From Ancylobacter dichloromethanicus (GTDB taxonomy: Bacteria; Pseudomonadota; Alphaproteobacteria; Rhizobiales; Xanthobacteraceae): a DNA stretch of 64,000 nucleotides. This document shows, one piece after another, positions 15,101 to 23,976 of the stretch (positions within the stretch are counted from its first letter, which is position 1; each line of letters begins with the position of its first letter). Location of the stretch: the NCBI RefSeq assembly GCF_018390645.1, contig NZ_JAHBGC010000052.1, positions 1 to 64,000 on the forward strand, written 5' to 3'. The position numbers and the translations under genes are program-made. The notes under the pieces were generated by a model. It did no database searches. It had not been told where the DNA came from and saw only the letters and a program-made list of their open reading frames with translations.

Positions 15101-15706
15101 ATGGCCGACAACGCCGAATTCGACGACGGGCTGAACGTGGAGATCAGCGCCGACACCAGCGCCTTCCGCCGCGAGATCGCGGAAGCCGAGCGGCTGGCGC
15201 GGGGCTTTGGCCGGGCGGTAGGCGATGCGCTGGCCGGGGCGACGCTGAAGGGCCGCGAGGCCGACGACGTGCTGCGCACGCTGGCCAGCCGGCTGTCCTC
15301 GCTTGCGCTCGACATCGCCTTCAAGCCGCTGGAGCAGGGGCTTTCCGGCCTGCTGCAGGGCGCGCTCGGCGGGGCGCTCGGTGGCGTTTCCGGGTTCGCC
15401 AAGGGCGGCGCGTTCGCGAATGGGCGGGTCACTCCCTTCGCGCAGGGCGGGGTGGTGGCGGCACCGACCTATTTCCCCATGGCCGGCGGCTCGCTCGGCC
15501 TGATGGGCGAGCGCGGGGCGGAGGCGATCCTGCCGCTGGCGCGGGGGGCGGACGGCCGGCTCGGCGTCGCCGCGCAGGGCGGCGGGCGCACGACGCAGGT
15601 GACGGTGAATGTCGCGACGCCGGACGCGAGCGCCTTCCGCCGCTCCGACGCCTATCTCGCCGGCCTGATCGCCCGCACGGTTGCGCGCGGGGAAAGGAGC
15701 CTCTGA
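15101..15706 (+). CDS. Short tail tape measure protein (g11)
   Basis: The 201-residue protein has an N-terminal helix with VEISADTSAFRREIAEAERLA, a hydrophobic Gly/Leu-rich centre (GLLQGALGGALGGVSGFAKG) and a C-terminal part with GLMGERGAEAILPLARGADG, typical of tape measure C-termini in GTAs. It sets tail length. About 200 residues imply a short tail, as in RcGTA (about 220 aa), far below usual siphophage tape measures. It follows g10.1 by 13 bp and ends one base before g12. Confidence 0.88.
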   Translation: MADNAEFDDGLNVEISADTSAFRREIAEAERLARGFGRAVGDALAGATLKGREADDVLRTLASRLSSLALDIAFKPLEQGLSGLLQGALGGALGGVSGFAKGGAFANGRVTPFAQGGVVAAPTYFPMAGGSLGLMGERGAEAILPLARGADGRLGVAAQGGGRTTQVTVNVATPDASAFRRSDAYLAGLIARTVARGERSL

Positions 15707-16348
15707 ATGCCCGCCTTTCACGAGACGCTGTTTCCGCTCGACATCGCGCTCGGCGCGGCGGGGGGGCCGGAGCGGGCGACCGAGATCGTCACCACGCTCA
15801 CCGGCCGCGAGGAACGCAATACAAGGCTCGCCCATTCGCGCCGGCGCTGGGATGCCGGCTACGGGGTGACATCGCTGGCGCAGCTCTCCGCCGTGGTCGC
15901 CTTCTTCGAGGAGCGGCGCGGGCGGCTGCACGGCTTTCGCTGGCGCGACCGGCTGGACCATGCCTCGGCCGTGCCGGGCGCGGCGGTGACGCCGCTCGAC
16001 CAGACGCTGGGCACCGGCGATGGCGCGCGGGCGCAGTTCGCCCTCGCCAAAACCTATGGCGGCGCCCACGCCCCCTATGCGCGGCCGATCGTCAAGCCGG
16101 TGGCCGGCTCGGCGCGGGTGGCGGTGAACGGGGCGGAGCGGACGGCCGGCACGCATTTCACCCTCGATGCGACGCGTGGGGTCGTCACCTTCCTCGCCGG
16201 CCATGTACCTGCGGCCGGGGCGAGCGTGACGGCGGGGTTCCTGTTCGACGTGCCGGTGCGCTTCGATACCGATTTCCTCGAGGTGAACCTCACCGCCTTC
16301 GAGGCCGGAGCGATCCCGCGCATCCCGATCCTGGAGATACGGCCATGA
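15707..16348 (+). CDS. DUF2460 distal tail protein (g12)
   Basis: The 213-residue protein starts FHETLFPLDIALGAAGGPE and has RNTRLAHSRRRWDAGYGV, RLHGFRWRDRLDH and VPVRFDTDFLEVNL. These are the conserved blocks of the GTA g12/TIGR02217 family, which forms the distal tail ring joining tube and baseplate hub. The ending IPRIPILEIRP is typical. It overlaps g13 by 4 bp (ATGA). Confidence 0.93.
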   Translation: MPAFHETLFPLDIALGAAGGPERATEIVTTLTGREERNTRLAHSRRRWDAGYGVTSLAQLSAVVAFFEERRGRLHGFRWRDRLDHASAVPGAAVTPLDQTLGTGDGARAQFALAKTYGGAHAPYARPIVKPVAGSARVAVNGAERTAGTHFTLDATRGVVTFLAGHVPAAGASVTAGFLFDVPVRFDTDFLEVNLTAFEAGAIPRIPILEIRP

Positions 16349-17208
16349 GAGAGCTTTCCGCCGGGCTTGCCGCGTCGCTGGCGAGCGGGGTGACGACGCT
16401 GGCGCGCTGCTGGCGGATCACCCGCCGCGACGGCGTGGTGATCGCGCTGACCGAGCATGACGAGGACCTCGGCGTCGACGGCACGCTGTTCCGCGCCGCC
16501 TCGGGCGTTGCCGGCAGCGAGGACGCCTCCGCGCTCGGCTTCGCGGTGGGCGGGGCGGAGATGTCGGCGGCGCTGACATCCGAGCTGATCGACGAGGCCG
16601 ACCTCGATGCCGGCCGCTATGACGGGGCGGGGATCGAACTGATCCTCGCCGACTGGTCGGCGCCGTCGAGCTTCCTGCGGCTGCGCCGGGCCAGCCTCGG
16701 CGAGGTGCGGCGCAGCGAGGGCCGCTTCACCGCCGAGCTGCGCTCCCTCGCTTCGGCGCTCAACGTCGTGCGCGGGCGGCTGTTCACCGCCGGCTGTGAC
16801 GCCGATTTCGGCGATGGGCGCTGCAAGGTGGCGCTGGCCGCGCCGGCCTATACCGGCCACGGCACGGTGAGCGCGGCGGAAGGGCCGGGGCTGATCGTGG
16901 CGGCGGGTCTCGACGCCTATGCGGCGGGCTGGTTCGCGCAGGGGCGGCTGGCGTTCACCGGCGGCGCCAATGCGGGCTTCGCCACCGAGGTGAAGGCGCA
17001 CACGCTTGCCGGCGGGGTGCGGCTGGAACTGTGGCAGCGCCCGCCCGACACGCCCCTGCCGGGGGAGAGCTTCACCGTCACCGCCGGCTGCGACAAGCGG
17101 TTCGAGACCTGCCGCGACCGCTTCGCCAATTCGCTGAATTTTCGCGGCTTCCCCGACATGCCGGGCAATGACGCGGTGCTGCGCGTCGCCCTGCCGGGAG
17201 GGCAGTGA
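16345..17208 (+). CDS. Baseplate hub protein, DUF2163/BR0599 family (g13)
   Basis: The 287-residue hub protein has the N-terminal LARCWRITRRDGVVIALTEHDEDL split over about residues 23-46. Its C-terminal half has four spaced cysteines, AGCD…DGRCKV at about 150-160 and AGCDKRFETCRDRF at about 251-264, which in the RcGTA hub bind an iron-sulfur cluster. The conserved LNFRGFPDMPGND follows. The stop overlaps the start of the peptidase gene. Confidence 0.93.
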   Translation: MRELSAGLAASLASGVTTLARCWRITRRDGVVIALTEHDEDLGVDGTLFRAASGVAGSEDASALGFAVGGAEMSAALTSELIDEADLDAGRYDGAGIELILADWSAPSSFLRLRRASLGEVRRSEGRFTAELRSLASALNVVRGRLFTAGCDADFGDGRCKVALAAPAYTGHGTVSAAEGPGLIVAAGLDAYAAGWFAQGRLAFTGGANAGFATEVKAHTLAGGVRLELWQRPPDTPLPGESFTVTAGCDKRFETCRDRFANSLNFRGFPDMPGNDAVLRVALPGGQ

Positions 17209-17648
17209 CGATGGGCGCGGAAGACGTGCGCGCCCGCCTCATCGCCGAGGCGCGGGGCTGGATCGGCACGCCCTATCTGCACCGCGCCTCGCTGAAGGGG
17301 CAGGGGGCCGACTGTCTTGGCCTCATACGCGGGGTGTGGCGGGCGGTGGTGGGGCCGGAGCCGCAGGGCCTGCCCGCCTACGCGCCCGACTGGGCCGAGG
17401 CGACCAAGGCCGAGCAGATGGCGCAGGCGGCGGGGCGGCACATGCGCGCGCTCGCGGTTGAGGCGATCGCGCCGGGCGACGTGCTGCTGTTCCGCTGGCG
17501 CGAAGGCTTTCCCGCCAAGCACGCGGCGATCCTGGTGAGCGCGGACCGCATGGTGCACGCCCATGACGGGGCGGCGGTGGCGGAAGTGTTCCTCGCCCCC
17601 TGGTGGCGCCGCCGGCTGGCCTTCGCCTTCGCCTTTCCCGGCGCGTGA
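17205..17648 (+). CDS. NlpC/P60-family peptidase of the GTA tail (g14)
   Basis: Cysteine peptidase thought to open the peptidoglycan of the recipient cell. The 147-residue domain has the catalytic Cys in GADCLGLIRG (about residue 37), His in KHAAIL (about 106) and the family segment IAPGDVLLFRWREG. Start is GTG 17205 (GTGA overlap with g13) or ATG 17211. It lies between hub genes g13 and g15 as in all alphaproteobacterial GTAs. Confidence 0.93.
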   Translation: MTMGAEDVRARLIAEARGWIGTPYLHRASLKGQGADCLGLIRGVWRAVVGPEPQGLPAYAPDWAEATKAEQMAQAAGRHMRALAVEAIAPGDVLLFRWREGFPAKHAAILVSADRMVHAHDGAAVAEVFLAPWWRRRLAFAFAFPGA

Positions 17649-17861
17649 GGGGGAGGAACGCACGCTCCTTGTCCCGGCCCAGCGACGCCGTAGGCGGAGT
17701 GCCGCGCCGGGACCCAGCGCAAATCGCTTCGGCCAAAGAGTCTCTCCTGGGTCCCGGATCGGCGCCGCGCGGCGCGCGGCTGGTCCGGGACACGGCCTTT
17801 GCACCTCTCCCCGCCGGGGAGAGGGAGCAGGCCCTGCCACGGCAAAGGATTGGAAAAGAGC
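17649..17861. repeat. Intergenic repeat and hairpin between g14 and g15
   Basis: It contains a dispersed GTCCCGG…CCGGGAC-type repeat (about 17670-17795), including GTCCCGGATCGGCGC as in the islet-flanking repeats. A perfect 9-bp hairpin CCTCTCCCC/GGGGAGAGG (17804-17824) lies 38 nt upstream of the g15 start. No gene is seen. Confidence 0.65.
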
Positions 17862-20800
17862 ATGGCCACACTCATTCTCGGCACGCTGGGCGGAACGGTC
17901 GGCGGGGCGCTGTTCGGGCCGCTCGGGGCGCTGGCCGGGCGGGCGCTGGGTGCGCTGGGCGGCTCGGCCATCGATTCGCTGATACTGACGCCGGGACAGC
18001 GCAGCGAAGGGCCGCGCCTCAGCGAGTTCGGCACCATGACCTCGACCGAGGGCGCGGCGCTGCCGCGTCTCTATGGACGGGCGCGGCTGTCGGGGCAGGT
18101 GATCTGGGCGGCGCCGGTGCAGGAAGTGGTCTCCACCCAGACGCAGTCCGCCGGCGGCAAGGGCGGCGGGCTGGCGGGCGGCGGCAGCAGCACCACGACC
18201 TATGCCTATTTCGGCAGCTTCGCGGTGGGGTTGTGCGAGGGCAAGGTGACGCGCATCGGCCGCATCTGGGCCGATGGGCGGCTGCTCGATACCCGCGGGC
18301 TGAATCTGCGCCTGCATCTGGGCGCCGAGGACCAGCTTCCCGACCCGCTGATCGAGGCGCGCGCACCGGCGGCGCCGGCCTATCGCGGCCTCGCCTATCT
18401 GGTGTTCGAGGGGCTGGCGCTGGCGCGCTTCGGCAACCGCCTGCCGCAGATCTCGGTCGAGGTGGAACGGGCGGTCGGCGCGCTGGAGGGCGCGGTGCGG
18501 GCGGTGACGCTGATCCCCGGCGCCACCGAGTTCGGCTATGAGCCGCGCGAGGTGCTGCGGGTCGACCGGCCGGGGGTCTACCAGCTGGAAAACCGCCATG
18601 TGACCACCCATGCCAGCGACTTTTCCGCCTCGCTCGACCAGTTGCTCGCCACCTGCCCGAATCTGGAACGGGTGGCGCTGGTGGTGACCTGGTTCGGCAC
18701 CGACCTCAGGGCCGGCCAGTGCCAGATCCGTCCCGCCGTCGAGCGCCGGGTCAAGCCGACCCAGATCGGCATTTTCGCCGAGGCGTGGCAGGTGGCCGGG
18801 CAGACGCGCGCCAGCGCCGCGCTGGTGAGCCAGTATGAGGGCAAGCCGGCCTATGGCGGCACGCCCTCCGACGCCAGCGTGATCGCGGCGATCGCGGCGC
18901 TGAAGGTGCGCGGGCTGAAGGTGACGCTCAACCCCTTCGTGATGATGGACATTCCCGCCGGCAACGCGCTGCCCGACCCGTGGAGCGGGGCGGCCTCGCA
19001 GCCGGCCCATCCCTGGCGCGGGCGCATCACCTGCCACCCCGCGCCCGGTGTCGCCGGCTCGCCGGACGGGACCGCGGCGGCGGGCGCCCAGGTGACGGCG
19101 CTGTTCGGCACCGCGAGCGCGGCCCATTTCGGCGCCTCGGGCGGGCGGGTGACCTATTCCGGCCCGGCTGAATGGGGCCTGCGCCGCATGGTGCTGCACT
19201 ACGCCAGGCTGGCGCAGATCGCCGGTGGGGTGGAGGCAATCCTCATCGGCTCGGAAATGGCCGCGCTGACCCGGGTGCGCTCGGCGCCGGGAACCTACCC
19301 CGCCGCCGCCGCCTTCGCCGCGCTGGCCGGCGAAGTGAAGGCGATGCTCGGGGCGGGGACGCAGATCGGCTATGGCGCCGACTGGACCGAATATGGCGCC
19401 CATGTCCTCGGCGGCGGGGCGGAGGTGCGCTTTCCGCTCGACCCGCTATGGGCGTCGCCGGCGCTCGATTTCATCGGCATCGACTGGTACCCGCCGCTGG
19501 CCGACTGGCGCGACGGCGACGCCCATCTCGATGCCGAGAGCTTCGAGAGCGGCCACGACCCCGCCTATCTCGAAGGCAATCTCGACGGCGGCGAGGCGTT
19601 CGACTGGTATTACCCCGATGACGCCGCCCGCGCCGCGCAGGCGCGCGCGCCGATCACCGACGGCGCCTATGGGGAGGCATGGCTGTTCCGCCAGAAGGAC
19701 CTCGCCGGCTGGTGGGCGAACGCTCATCATGAGCGCGTCGGCGGGGTGCGGCAGGCGAGCCCGACCGGCTTCGTGCCCGGCTCCAAGCCGGTGCGCCTGA
19801 CCGAGATCGGCTGCCCGGCGGTGGACAAGGGGGCGAACCGGCCGAGCGCCTTTCCCGACCCCAAATCCACCGAGGGCGGGCTGCCGCCCTTCTCCAACGG
19901 GGCGCGCGACGACCTGATCCAGCGCCGGCATCTGCAGGCGACGCTGGCCGGCTTTGCCGGCTCGACGGCGCTGAACCCGGCGGCGGCCGGCCTGCCCGGC
20001 GGGCGCATGGTCGACCCCGCCGCGATCACTCTGTGGACCTGGGACGCGCGGCCGTTCCCGGTGTTTCCGCGCGCGACCAATGTGTGGGCGGACGGCGCCA
20101 ACTGGCAGACCGGGCACTGGCTGACCGGCCGGCTGGGGGCGGCGCCGCTGGCCGAGCTGACGCAGGCGCTGGCGGCGGATTTCGGCGTGCCGGACCTCGC
20201 CAGCGGGGAACTGCGCGGCATTGTCGACGGCTATGTGGTCGACCGGCCGATGACCGCCCGGGCGGCGCTGGAGCCGCTGGCGCGCGCCTTCGGTTTCGAC
20301 CTCAACGAGCGCGGCGGGGCATTGTCGCTGCGCCCGCGCGGCGGGCGGGTGCGGGCGGTGCTGGACGACGACGACATCGTCGCCGGCGAGGGCATCGCCG
20401 CGCCGTCGCTGGTGCGGGCGGCGGAGAGCGAATTGCCGCTTTCCGCCACGCTTGGCTTCATCGACGGCAATAATGACTACCGCCGCGCCACCGCGGTCTC
20501 GCGGCGGCTCGCCGGGGCGGCGCGGGCGGAGACCGGGCTGGATGTGGCGATGGTGGCCGATCCGGGTCTCGCCGCCGGGCTCGCCGACATGTGGCTGCAG
20601 GATGCCTGGGCCGGGCGCGACCGTGTGAACCTGACCCTGCCGCCGGGGCATCTGGCGCTGGAGCCGGGCGACCTTCTGCGCTGGGAGCGCGACGGGCGCG
20701 CCCGGCTGCTGGAGATCGTCTCGATCGAGGACCGCGAGGCGCGGGCGGTGAGCGCGCGCGGCATCGACCCCGCGGTGTTCGCCCTCGCGGTGCGCGACGG

Positions 20801-21767
20801 GCGGGCCGGCGCGGTCGATCTGCCGGGCGGCGACGGGCCGCCGCTGGTGCATCTCGTCGAGCTGCCGCTGGAGAGCGGGGAGGCGACGCCCGCCCTGGCG
20901 TGGATCGGCGGTTTCGTGACGCCGTGGCCGGGGAGCCTCGCGGTGTGGCGGGCGGTGGATGGCGGCAGCTTCCAGCCTCTGGCCACGCTGGCGGCGCCGG
21001 CGGTGACCGGCGCGACGCTGACCGAACTCGCTCCCGGCCCGGTCTGGCGCTGGCACCGCGCCAGCCTCGACATCGAACTCGATGGCGGGCTGGTGGCGGG
21101 GGCGAGCGAGGAGGCGGTGCTGGGCGGGGCCAATGCGCTGGCGCTGATCGACCCGGCCGGCGCGGTGGAGGTGATCCAGTTCGTTGAGGCCGAACTCATC
21201 GGCGCCGCGCGCTGGCGGCTGTCCGGGCTGCTGCGCGGCCAGCTCGGCACCGAGGCGCGGGCGGCGACGGCCTGGCCCGCGGGCACGCGACTGATGAAAA
21301 TCGACGCCAATCTGGTGCCGGTGGCGCGCGGGCTCGACCTTGTCGGACGCGCGGTCGTCTATCGCATCAGCGGCGCCGACCGCGACCATGGCGACGCGGC
21401 GGTGACCGAGATCGCCGCCACGCTTTCGTCGGCGGCGCTGCGCCCGTTCGCGCCGGTGCATGCGCGGGCGCGGCGCGGCGCGGCCGGGGTGACGCTGAGC
21501 TGGACCCGCCGCACCCGCAGCGGCGGCGATTCCTGGGACCTGGTCGAGGTGCCGCTGGGCGAGACCGGCGAGGCCTACGAGGTCGAGATCCTCGGCGGGG
21601 CAAGCGTCAGGCGGCGCTTCACCACCACGGCGCCCTCTCTTCTCTACCCGGCGGGCGACGAGATCGCCGATTTCGGCGCGGCGCAAACCTTCCTCGACGT
21701 GCGGATCGCCCAGCTCTCCGCCGAGGTCGGCGCCGGCGCGGCGCTGACCGCCCGGCTGCGGCTCTGA
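17862..21767 (+). CDS. GTA megatron/host-specificity protein with TIM-barrel domain (g15)
   Basis: The 1301-residue baseplate protein begins with a Gly/Ala-rich segment (GTLGGTVGGALFGPLGALAG) typical of phage central-fibre proteins. The GTA TIM-barrel-like domain lies at about residues 430-760 (IGSEMAALTRVR, GTQIGYGADWTEYGAH, FIGIDWYPPLADWRDG, TEIGCPAVDKGANRPSAFPD). Phage-tail and fibronectin-like domains follow. This order is the RcGTA g15 architecture. It probably caps the hub, binds carbohydrate and guides DNA delivery. ATG 17862 was chosen at the conserved MATLILGTLGG start. It is intact over its full length. Confidence 0.94.
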   Translation: MATLILGTLGGTVGGALFGPLGALAGRALGALGGSAIDSLILTPGQRSEGPRLSEFGTMTSTEGAALPRLYGRARLSGQVIWAAPVQEVVSTQTQSAGGKGGGLAGGGSSTTTYAYFGSFAVGLCEGKVTRIGRIWADGRLLDTRGLNLRLHLGAEDQLPDPLIEARAPAAPAYRGLAYLVFEGLALARFGNRLPQISVEVERAVGALEGAVRAVTLIPGATEFGYEPREVLRVDRPGVYQLENRHVTTHASDFSASLDQLLATCPNLERVALVVTWFGTDLRAGQCQIRPAVERRVKPTQIGIFAEAWQVAGQTRASAALVSQYEGKPAYGGTPSDASVIAAIAALKVRGLKVTLNPFVMMDIPAGNALPDPWSGAASQPAHPWRGRITCHPAPGVAGSPDGTAAAGAQVTALFGTASAAHFGASGGRVTYSGPAEWGLRRMVLHYARLAQIAGGVEAILIGSEMAALTRVRSAPGTYPAAAAFAALAGEVKAMLGAGTQIGYGADWTEYGAHVLGGGAEVRFPLDPLWASPALDFIGIDWYPPLADWRDGDAHLDAESFESGHDPAYLEGNLDGGEAFDWYYPDDAARAAQARAPITDGAYGEAWLFRQKDLAGWWANAHHERVGGVRQASPTGFVPGSKPVRLTEIGCPAVDKGANRPSAFPDPKSTEGGLPPFSNGARDDLIQRRHLQATLAGFAGSTALNPAAAGLPGGRMVDPAAITLWTWDARPFPVFPRATNVWADGANWQTGHWLTGRLGAAPLAELTQALAADFGVPDLASGELRGIVDGYVVDRPMTARAALEPLARAFGFDLNERGGALSLRPRGGRVRAVLDDDDIVAGEGIAAPSLVRAAESELPLSATLGFIDGNNDYRRATAVSRRLAGAARAETGLDVAMVADPGLAAGLADMWLQDAWAGRDRVNLTLPPGHLALEPGDLLRWERDGRARLLEIVSIEDREARAVSARGIDPAVFALAVRDGRAGAVDLPGGDGPPLVHLVELPLESGEATPALAWIGGFVTPWPGSLAVWRAVDGGSFQPLATLAAPAVTGATLTELAPGPVWRWHRASLDIELDGGLVAGASEEAVLGGANALALIDPAGAVEVIQFVEAELIGAARWRLSGLLRGQLGTEARAATAWPAGTRLMKIDANLVPVARGLDLVGRAVVYRISGADRDHGDAAVTEIAATLSSAALRPFAPVHARARRGAAGVTLSWTRRTRSGGDSWDLVEVPLGETGEAYEVEILGGASVRRRFTTTAPSLLYPAGDEIADFGAAQTFLDVRIAQLSAEVGAGAALTARLRL

Positions 21768-21792
21768 CCGCCAAACTGCACAGGACACCACC

Positions 21793-22482
21793 ATGAGCGA
21801 GACCACCCCCCATCTCGCGCTGCCGCTGCTGGCGGCGGCGCAGGCGCAGAAGCACGTCACCCATAATGAGGCGCTGGCGCTGCTCGACGCGGCGGCGCAG
21901 CTCGCCGTGCTCGACCGCACCCGCATGGCGCCGCCGGCGGCCTCCGTGCCGGGCGACCGGCATATCGTGGCGGCGGGCGCCACCGGCGCCTGGGCCGGGC
22001 ACGAGGGCGAGATCGCGCTTCATGACGGCGGCTGGCGCTTCCTGGAGCCCCGCGCCGGCTGGCGCGCCTATGTGGGCGCGGAGGCGCGCTCGCTGCTTTT
22101 CGACGGCGGCGCGTGGCGCGACGCCCTCGCGATGACGCCCTCCGGCGCCACCGCGACGCTGCGCGCGGTGGAGGAGGAGGTGACCCTTGCGGGGGCCTTC
22201 GTTGCCTCGACCCTGCTCATTCCCAGCCGGGCGATCTGCCTCGCCGTGGCCAGCCGCACGGTGGCGGCGGTGACCGGGGCGAGCGCCTATGAGGTCGGCA
22301 TCGCCGGCGAGACCTCGAAATTCGGCGGGCTGCTTGGCGTCGCCCTGGGGGCCAGCAATATCGGCGTGATCGGCCCGCAGGCCTTCTATGCCGACACGCC
22401 GCTGCGCGTCACCGCGCTGGGCGGCAGCTTCACCGGCGGGCGGGTGCGCCTCGTCCTCTCCTATCTCGCCTTCACCCTCTGA
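21793..22482 (+). CDS. DUF2793 tail/fibre protein
   Basis: The 229-residue protein starts with the DUF2793 signature TPHLALPLLAAAQAQKHVTHNEAL split over residues 5-28 and later has LDRT, PGDRHIVAAGATGAWAGHEG and GWRFLEPRAGW. These proteins recur directly downstream of g15 in GTA and prophage clusters and probably take part in host-surface recognition. The C-terminal beta-rich part (about 140-229) looks like a receptor-binding domain. ATG 21793 is 26 bp after the g15 stop. Confidence 0.88.
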   Translation: MSETTPHLALPLLAAAQAQKHVTHNEALALLDAAAQLAVLDRTRMAPPAASVPGDRHIVAAGATGAWAGHEGEIALHDGGWRFLEPRAGWRAYVGAEARSLLFDGGAWRDALAMTPSGATATLRAVEEEVTLAGAFVASTLLIPSRAICLAVASRTVAAVTGASAYEVGIAGETSKFGGLLGVALGASNIGVIGPQAFYADTPLRVTALGGSFTGGRVRLVLSYLAFTL

Positions 22483-22497
22483 CCTTCGGAGCGATCC

Positions 22498-22803
22498 ATG
22501 CCCTATGATTCCGCCAAGGACCCCTGGCACCGCCGCGCCCTCTCGCCGGCCGGACTCGGCCGCTCCGGTGCCCTGGTGACGCCGAGCGACGCCACCGACC
22601 TGCCGCGCTACGCAAGGCTGCGGGTGTTCGTGCCGGCGACGCTGGCGAGCGCGGCGGTGCGCATCCTCACCGTCGAGGCGGCGGACGACGCGCCGCTGAC
22701 CCTGCCGCTCGCCCCCGGGCAGGTGAGCGTGTTGGAATTCCTGGTCCGCCGCGTGCTGGCGACCGGCACCACGGCCGGGCTCGTCATCCACCGGGTCGAT
22801 TGA
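22498..22803 (+). CDS. Head spike base protein, Rcc01079-like
   Basis: The 101-residue protein has MPYDSAKDPW at its start, LVTPSDATDLPRYARLRVFV in the middle and FLVRRVLATGTTAGLVIH at the end. This pattern matches the spike-base proteins that mount head spikes on GTA capsids. It is small and beta-rich. It is followed by a lectin-like protein, which would fit the fibre attached to this base. In Rhodobacter these genes are unlinked to the main cluster, whereas here they are contiguous. Confidence 0.75.
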   Translation: MPYDSAKDPWHRRALSPAGLGRSGALVTPSDATDLPRYARLRVFVPATLASAAVRILTVEAADDAPLTLPLAPGQVSVLEFLVRRVLATGTTAGLVIHRVD

Positions 22804-22804
22804 G

Positions 22805-23683
22805 ATGGCGGCGTTCGGTTTCGCCCTCGATCTCACCCGCCGGCACGGCGCCGCTCCGGCACGGCCGCCGCTCGACCGCTTCGCCGGCCAGCTCTTCGCG
22901 GCCTTCGGGCTGACCCGGCTGCTGACCGGCCACGCCGGGCCGGGCGTGCGGGTGCGCCGCTCCAGCGACGGCGCCGAGCTGGATATCGGCTTCACCGGCG
23001 CGGGGGCGCTGGACACGGCGAGCCTGTTCGCCTTCGCCGGCGCCGGCAGCGCCTATGCCGTGAGCTGGTACGACCAGAGCGGGCAGGGGCGGCACGCGCT
23101 GCAGACCATCGCGGCGGCGCAGCCGCGCCTCGTCAGTGCCGGCGTGCTCGACAGCGGCCCGAACGGCCGGCCGGTGCTGGTGTTCGACGGCGCGAACGAC
23201 TGCCTCAGGATTCAGGACGCGGCGGGCTTCTCGCAGGAGGTGAACCAGACCACGGTGGCGGTGGTGGTGAACGCGACCAATGCGGCGCTGGCGCCGTGGC
23301 CGTTCTGCGATGTCTTCAGCGGCACCAGCGTTCGCTCCGGTATCAGCCTGGTCAGCGGCTCCGCGCGCGTCTCGGGCCGGCGCACCGGGGTGTCCGCGCT
23401 CACCCATATCGGCGGGGCCTGGACCGAGGGCTGGCGCGCGCTGACAGGCCGGATCGACTACCTCGCCGCGACGGCGGACATCACGGTCGACGGGGTGACG
23501 ACGGCGGCGGAATTCCTGCCTCCGGGCGGGCCGAGCTATAGCGGCGCGTCGGTCGATCCACCGACCATCGGCGCCGCCAACGTCATCGGCTTCATGGCCG
23601 GGCAGATGAGCGCGGTGGCGATGGCGCGCGACGCGCTCGACGCCACGGCCCTCGACGCGGCCCTCAACGAGGTGCGGCCATGA
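22805..23683 (+). CDS. LamG/AbfB-like lectin-fold protein, probable spike fibre
   Basis: The 292-residue protein has VRVRRSSDGAELDIGF, the motif SWYDQSGQGRHALQ (about residue 78-91) and PVLVFDGANDCLRI, diagnostic of concanavalin-like domains of the arabinofuranosidase-B/LamG type in phage fibre proteins. Catalysis is not claimed; such domains usually bind glycans. Its start is 1 bp after the spike-base stop, suggesting the two products work together in cell attachment. The C-terminus overlaps the next ORF by 4 bp. Confidence 0.7.
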   Translation: MAAFGFALDLTRRHGAAPARPPLDRFAGQLFAAFGLTRLLTGHAGPGVRVRRSSDGAELDIGFTGAGALDTASLFAFAGAGSAYAVSWYDQSGQGRHALQTIAAAQPRLVSAGVLDSGPNGRPVLVFDGANDCLRIQDAAGFSQEVNQTTVAVVVNATNAALAPWPFCDVFSGTSVRSGISLVSGSARVSGRRTGVSALTHIGGAWTEGWRALTGRIDYLAATADITVDGVTTAAEFLPPGGPSYSGASVDPPTIGAANVIGFMAGQMSAVAMARDALDATALDAALNEVRP

Positions 23684-23961
23684 TGTTGCTCATCCTGCCG
23701 AGCGAGGCGCAGGCGCGGGCGCGCTCCCGGGCCGCCTATCAGGCCGCGAACCTGGCGGCGCTGCCGGGCCTCGTCACCCGCGCGCTGTGGACATGGCGGG
23801 CGCACCCGAGCGACGGGCGCGCCGCGCTGGAAATTCCCGGCACGCCGGCCGATGCCGGGCTTGGCCTGCCGCCGTCCGTCTATGAGGCGCTGCTGACGGC
23901 GGACGAACGGGTGGCGCTGGTGGCGATGCCGCCGGAGTGGCGGATCGAACCAGCCCCCTGA
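23680..23961 (+). CDS. Small protein ending the GTA tail/spike operon
   Basis: The 93-residue product has no recognised family. It has a helical first half (AQARARSRAAYQAANLAAL) and a Pro-rich second half with TWRAHPSDGRAALEIPGTPA. It starts in an ATGA overlap with the lectin-like gene, which supports translation. It may be a fibre chaperone or small baseplate accessory, but nothing in the sequence proves this. Confidence 0.55.
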   Translation: MMLLILPSEAQARARSRAAYQAANLAALPGLVTRALWTWRAHPSDGRAALEIPGTPADAGLGLPPSVYEALLTADERVALVAMPPEWRIEPAP

Positions 23962-23976
23962 GCCGTGCGGTGCCGG

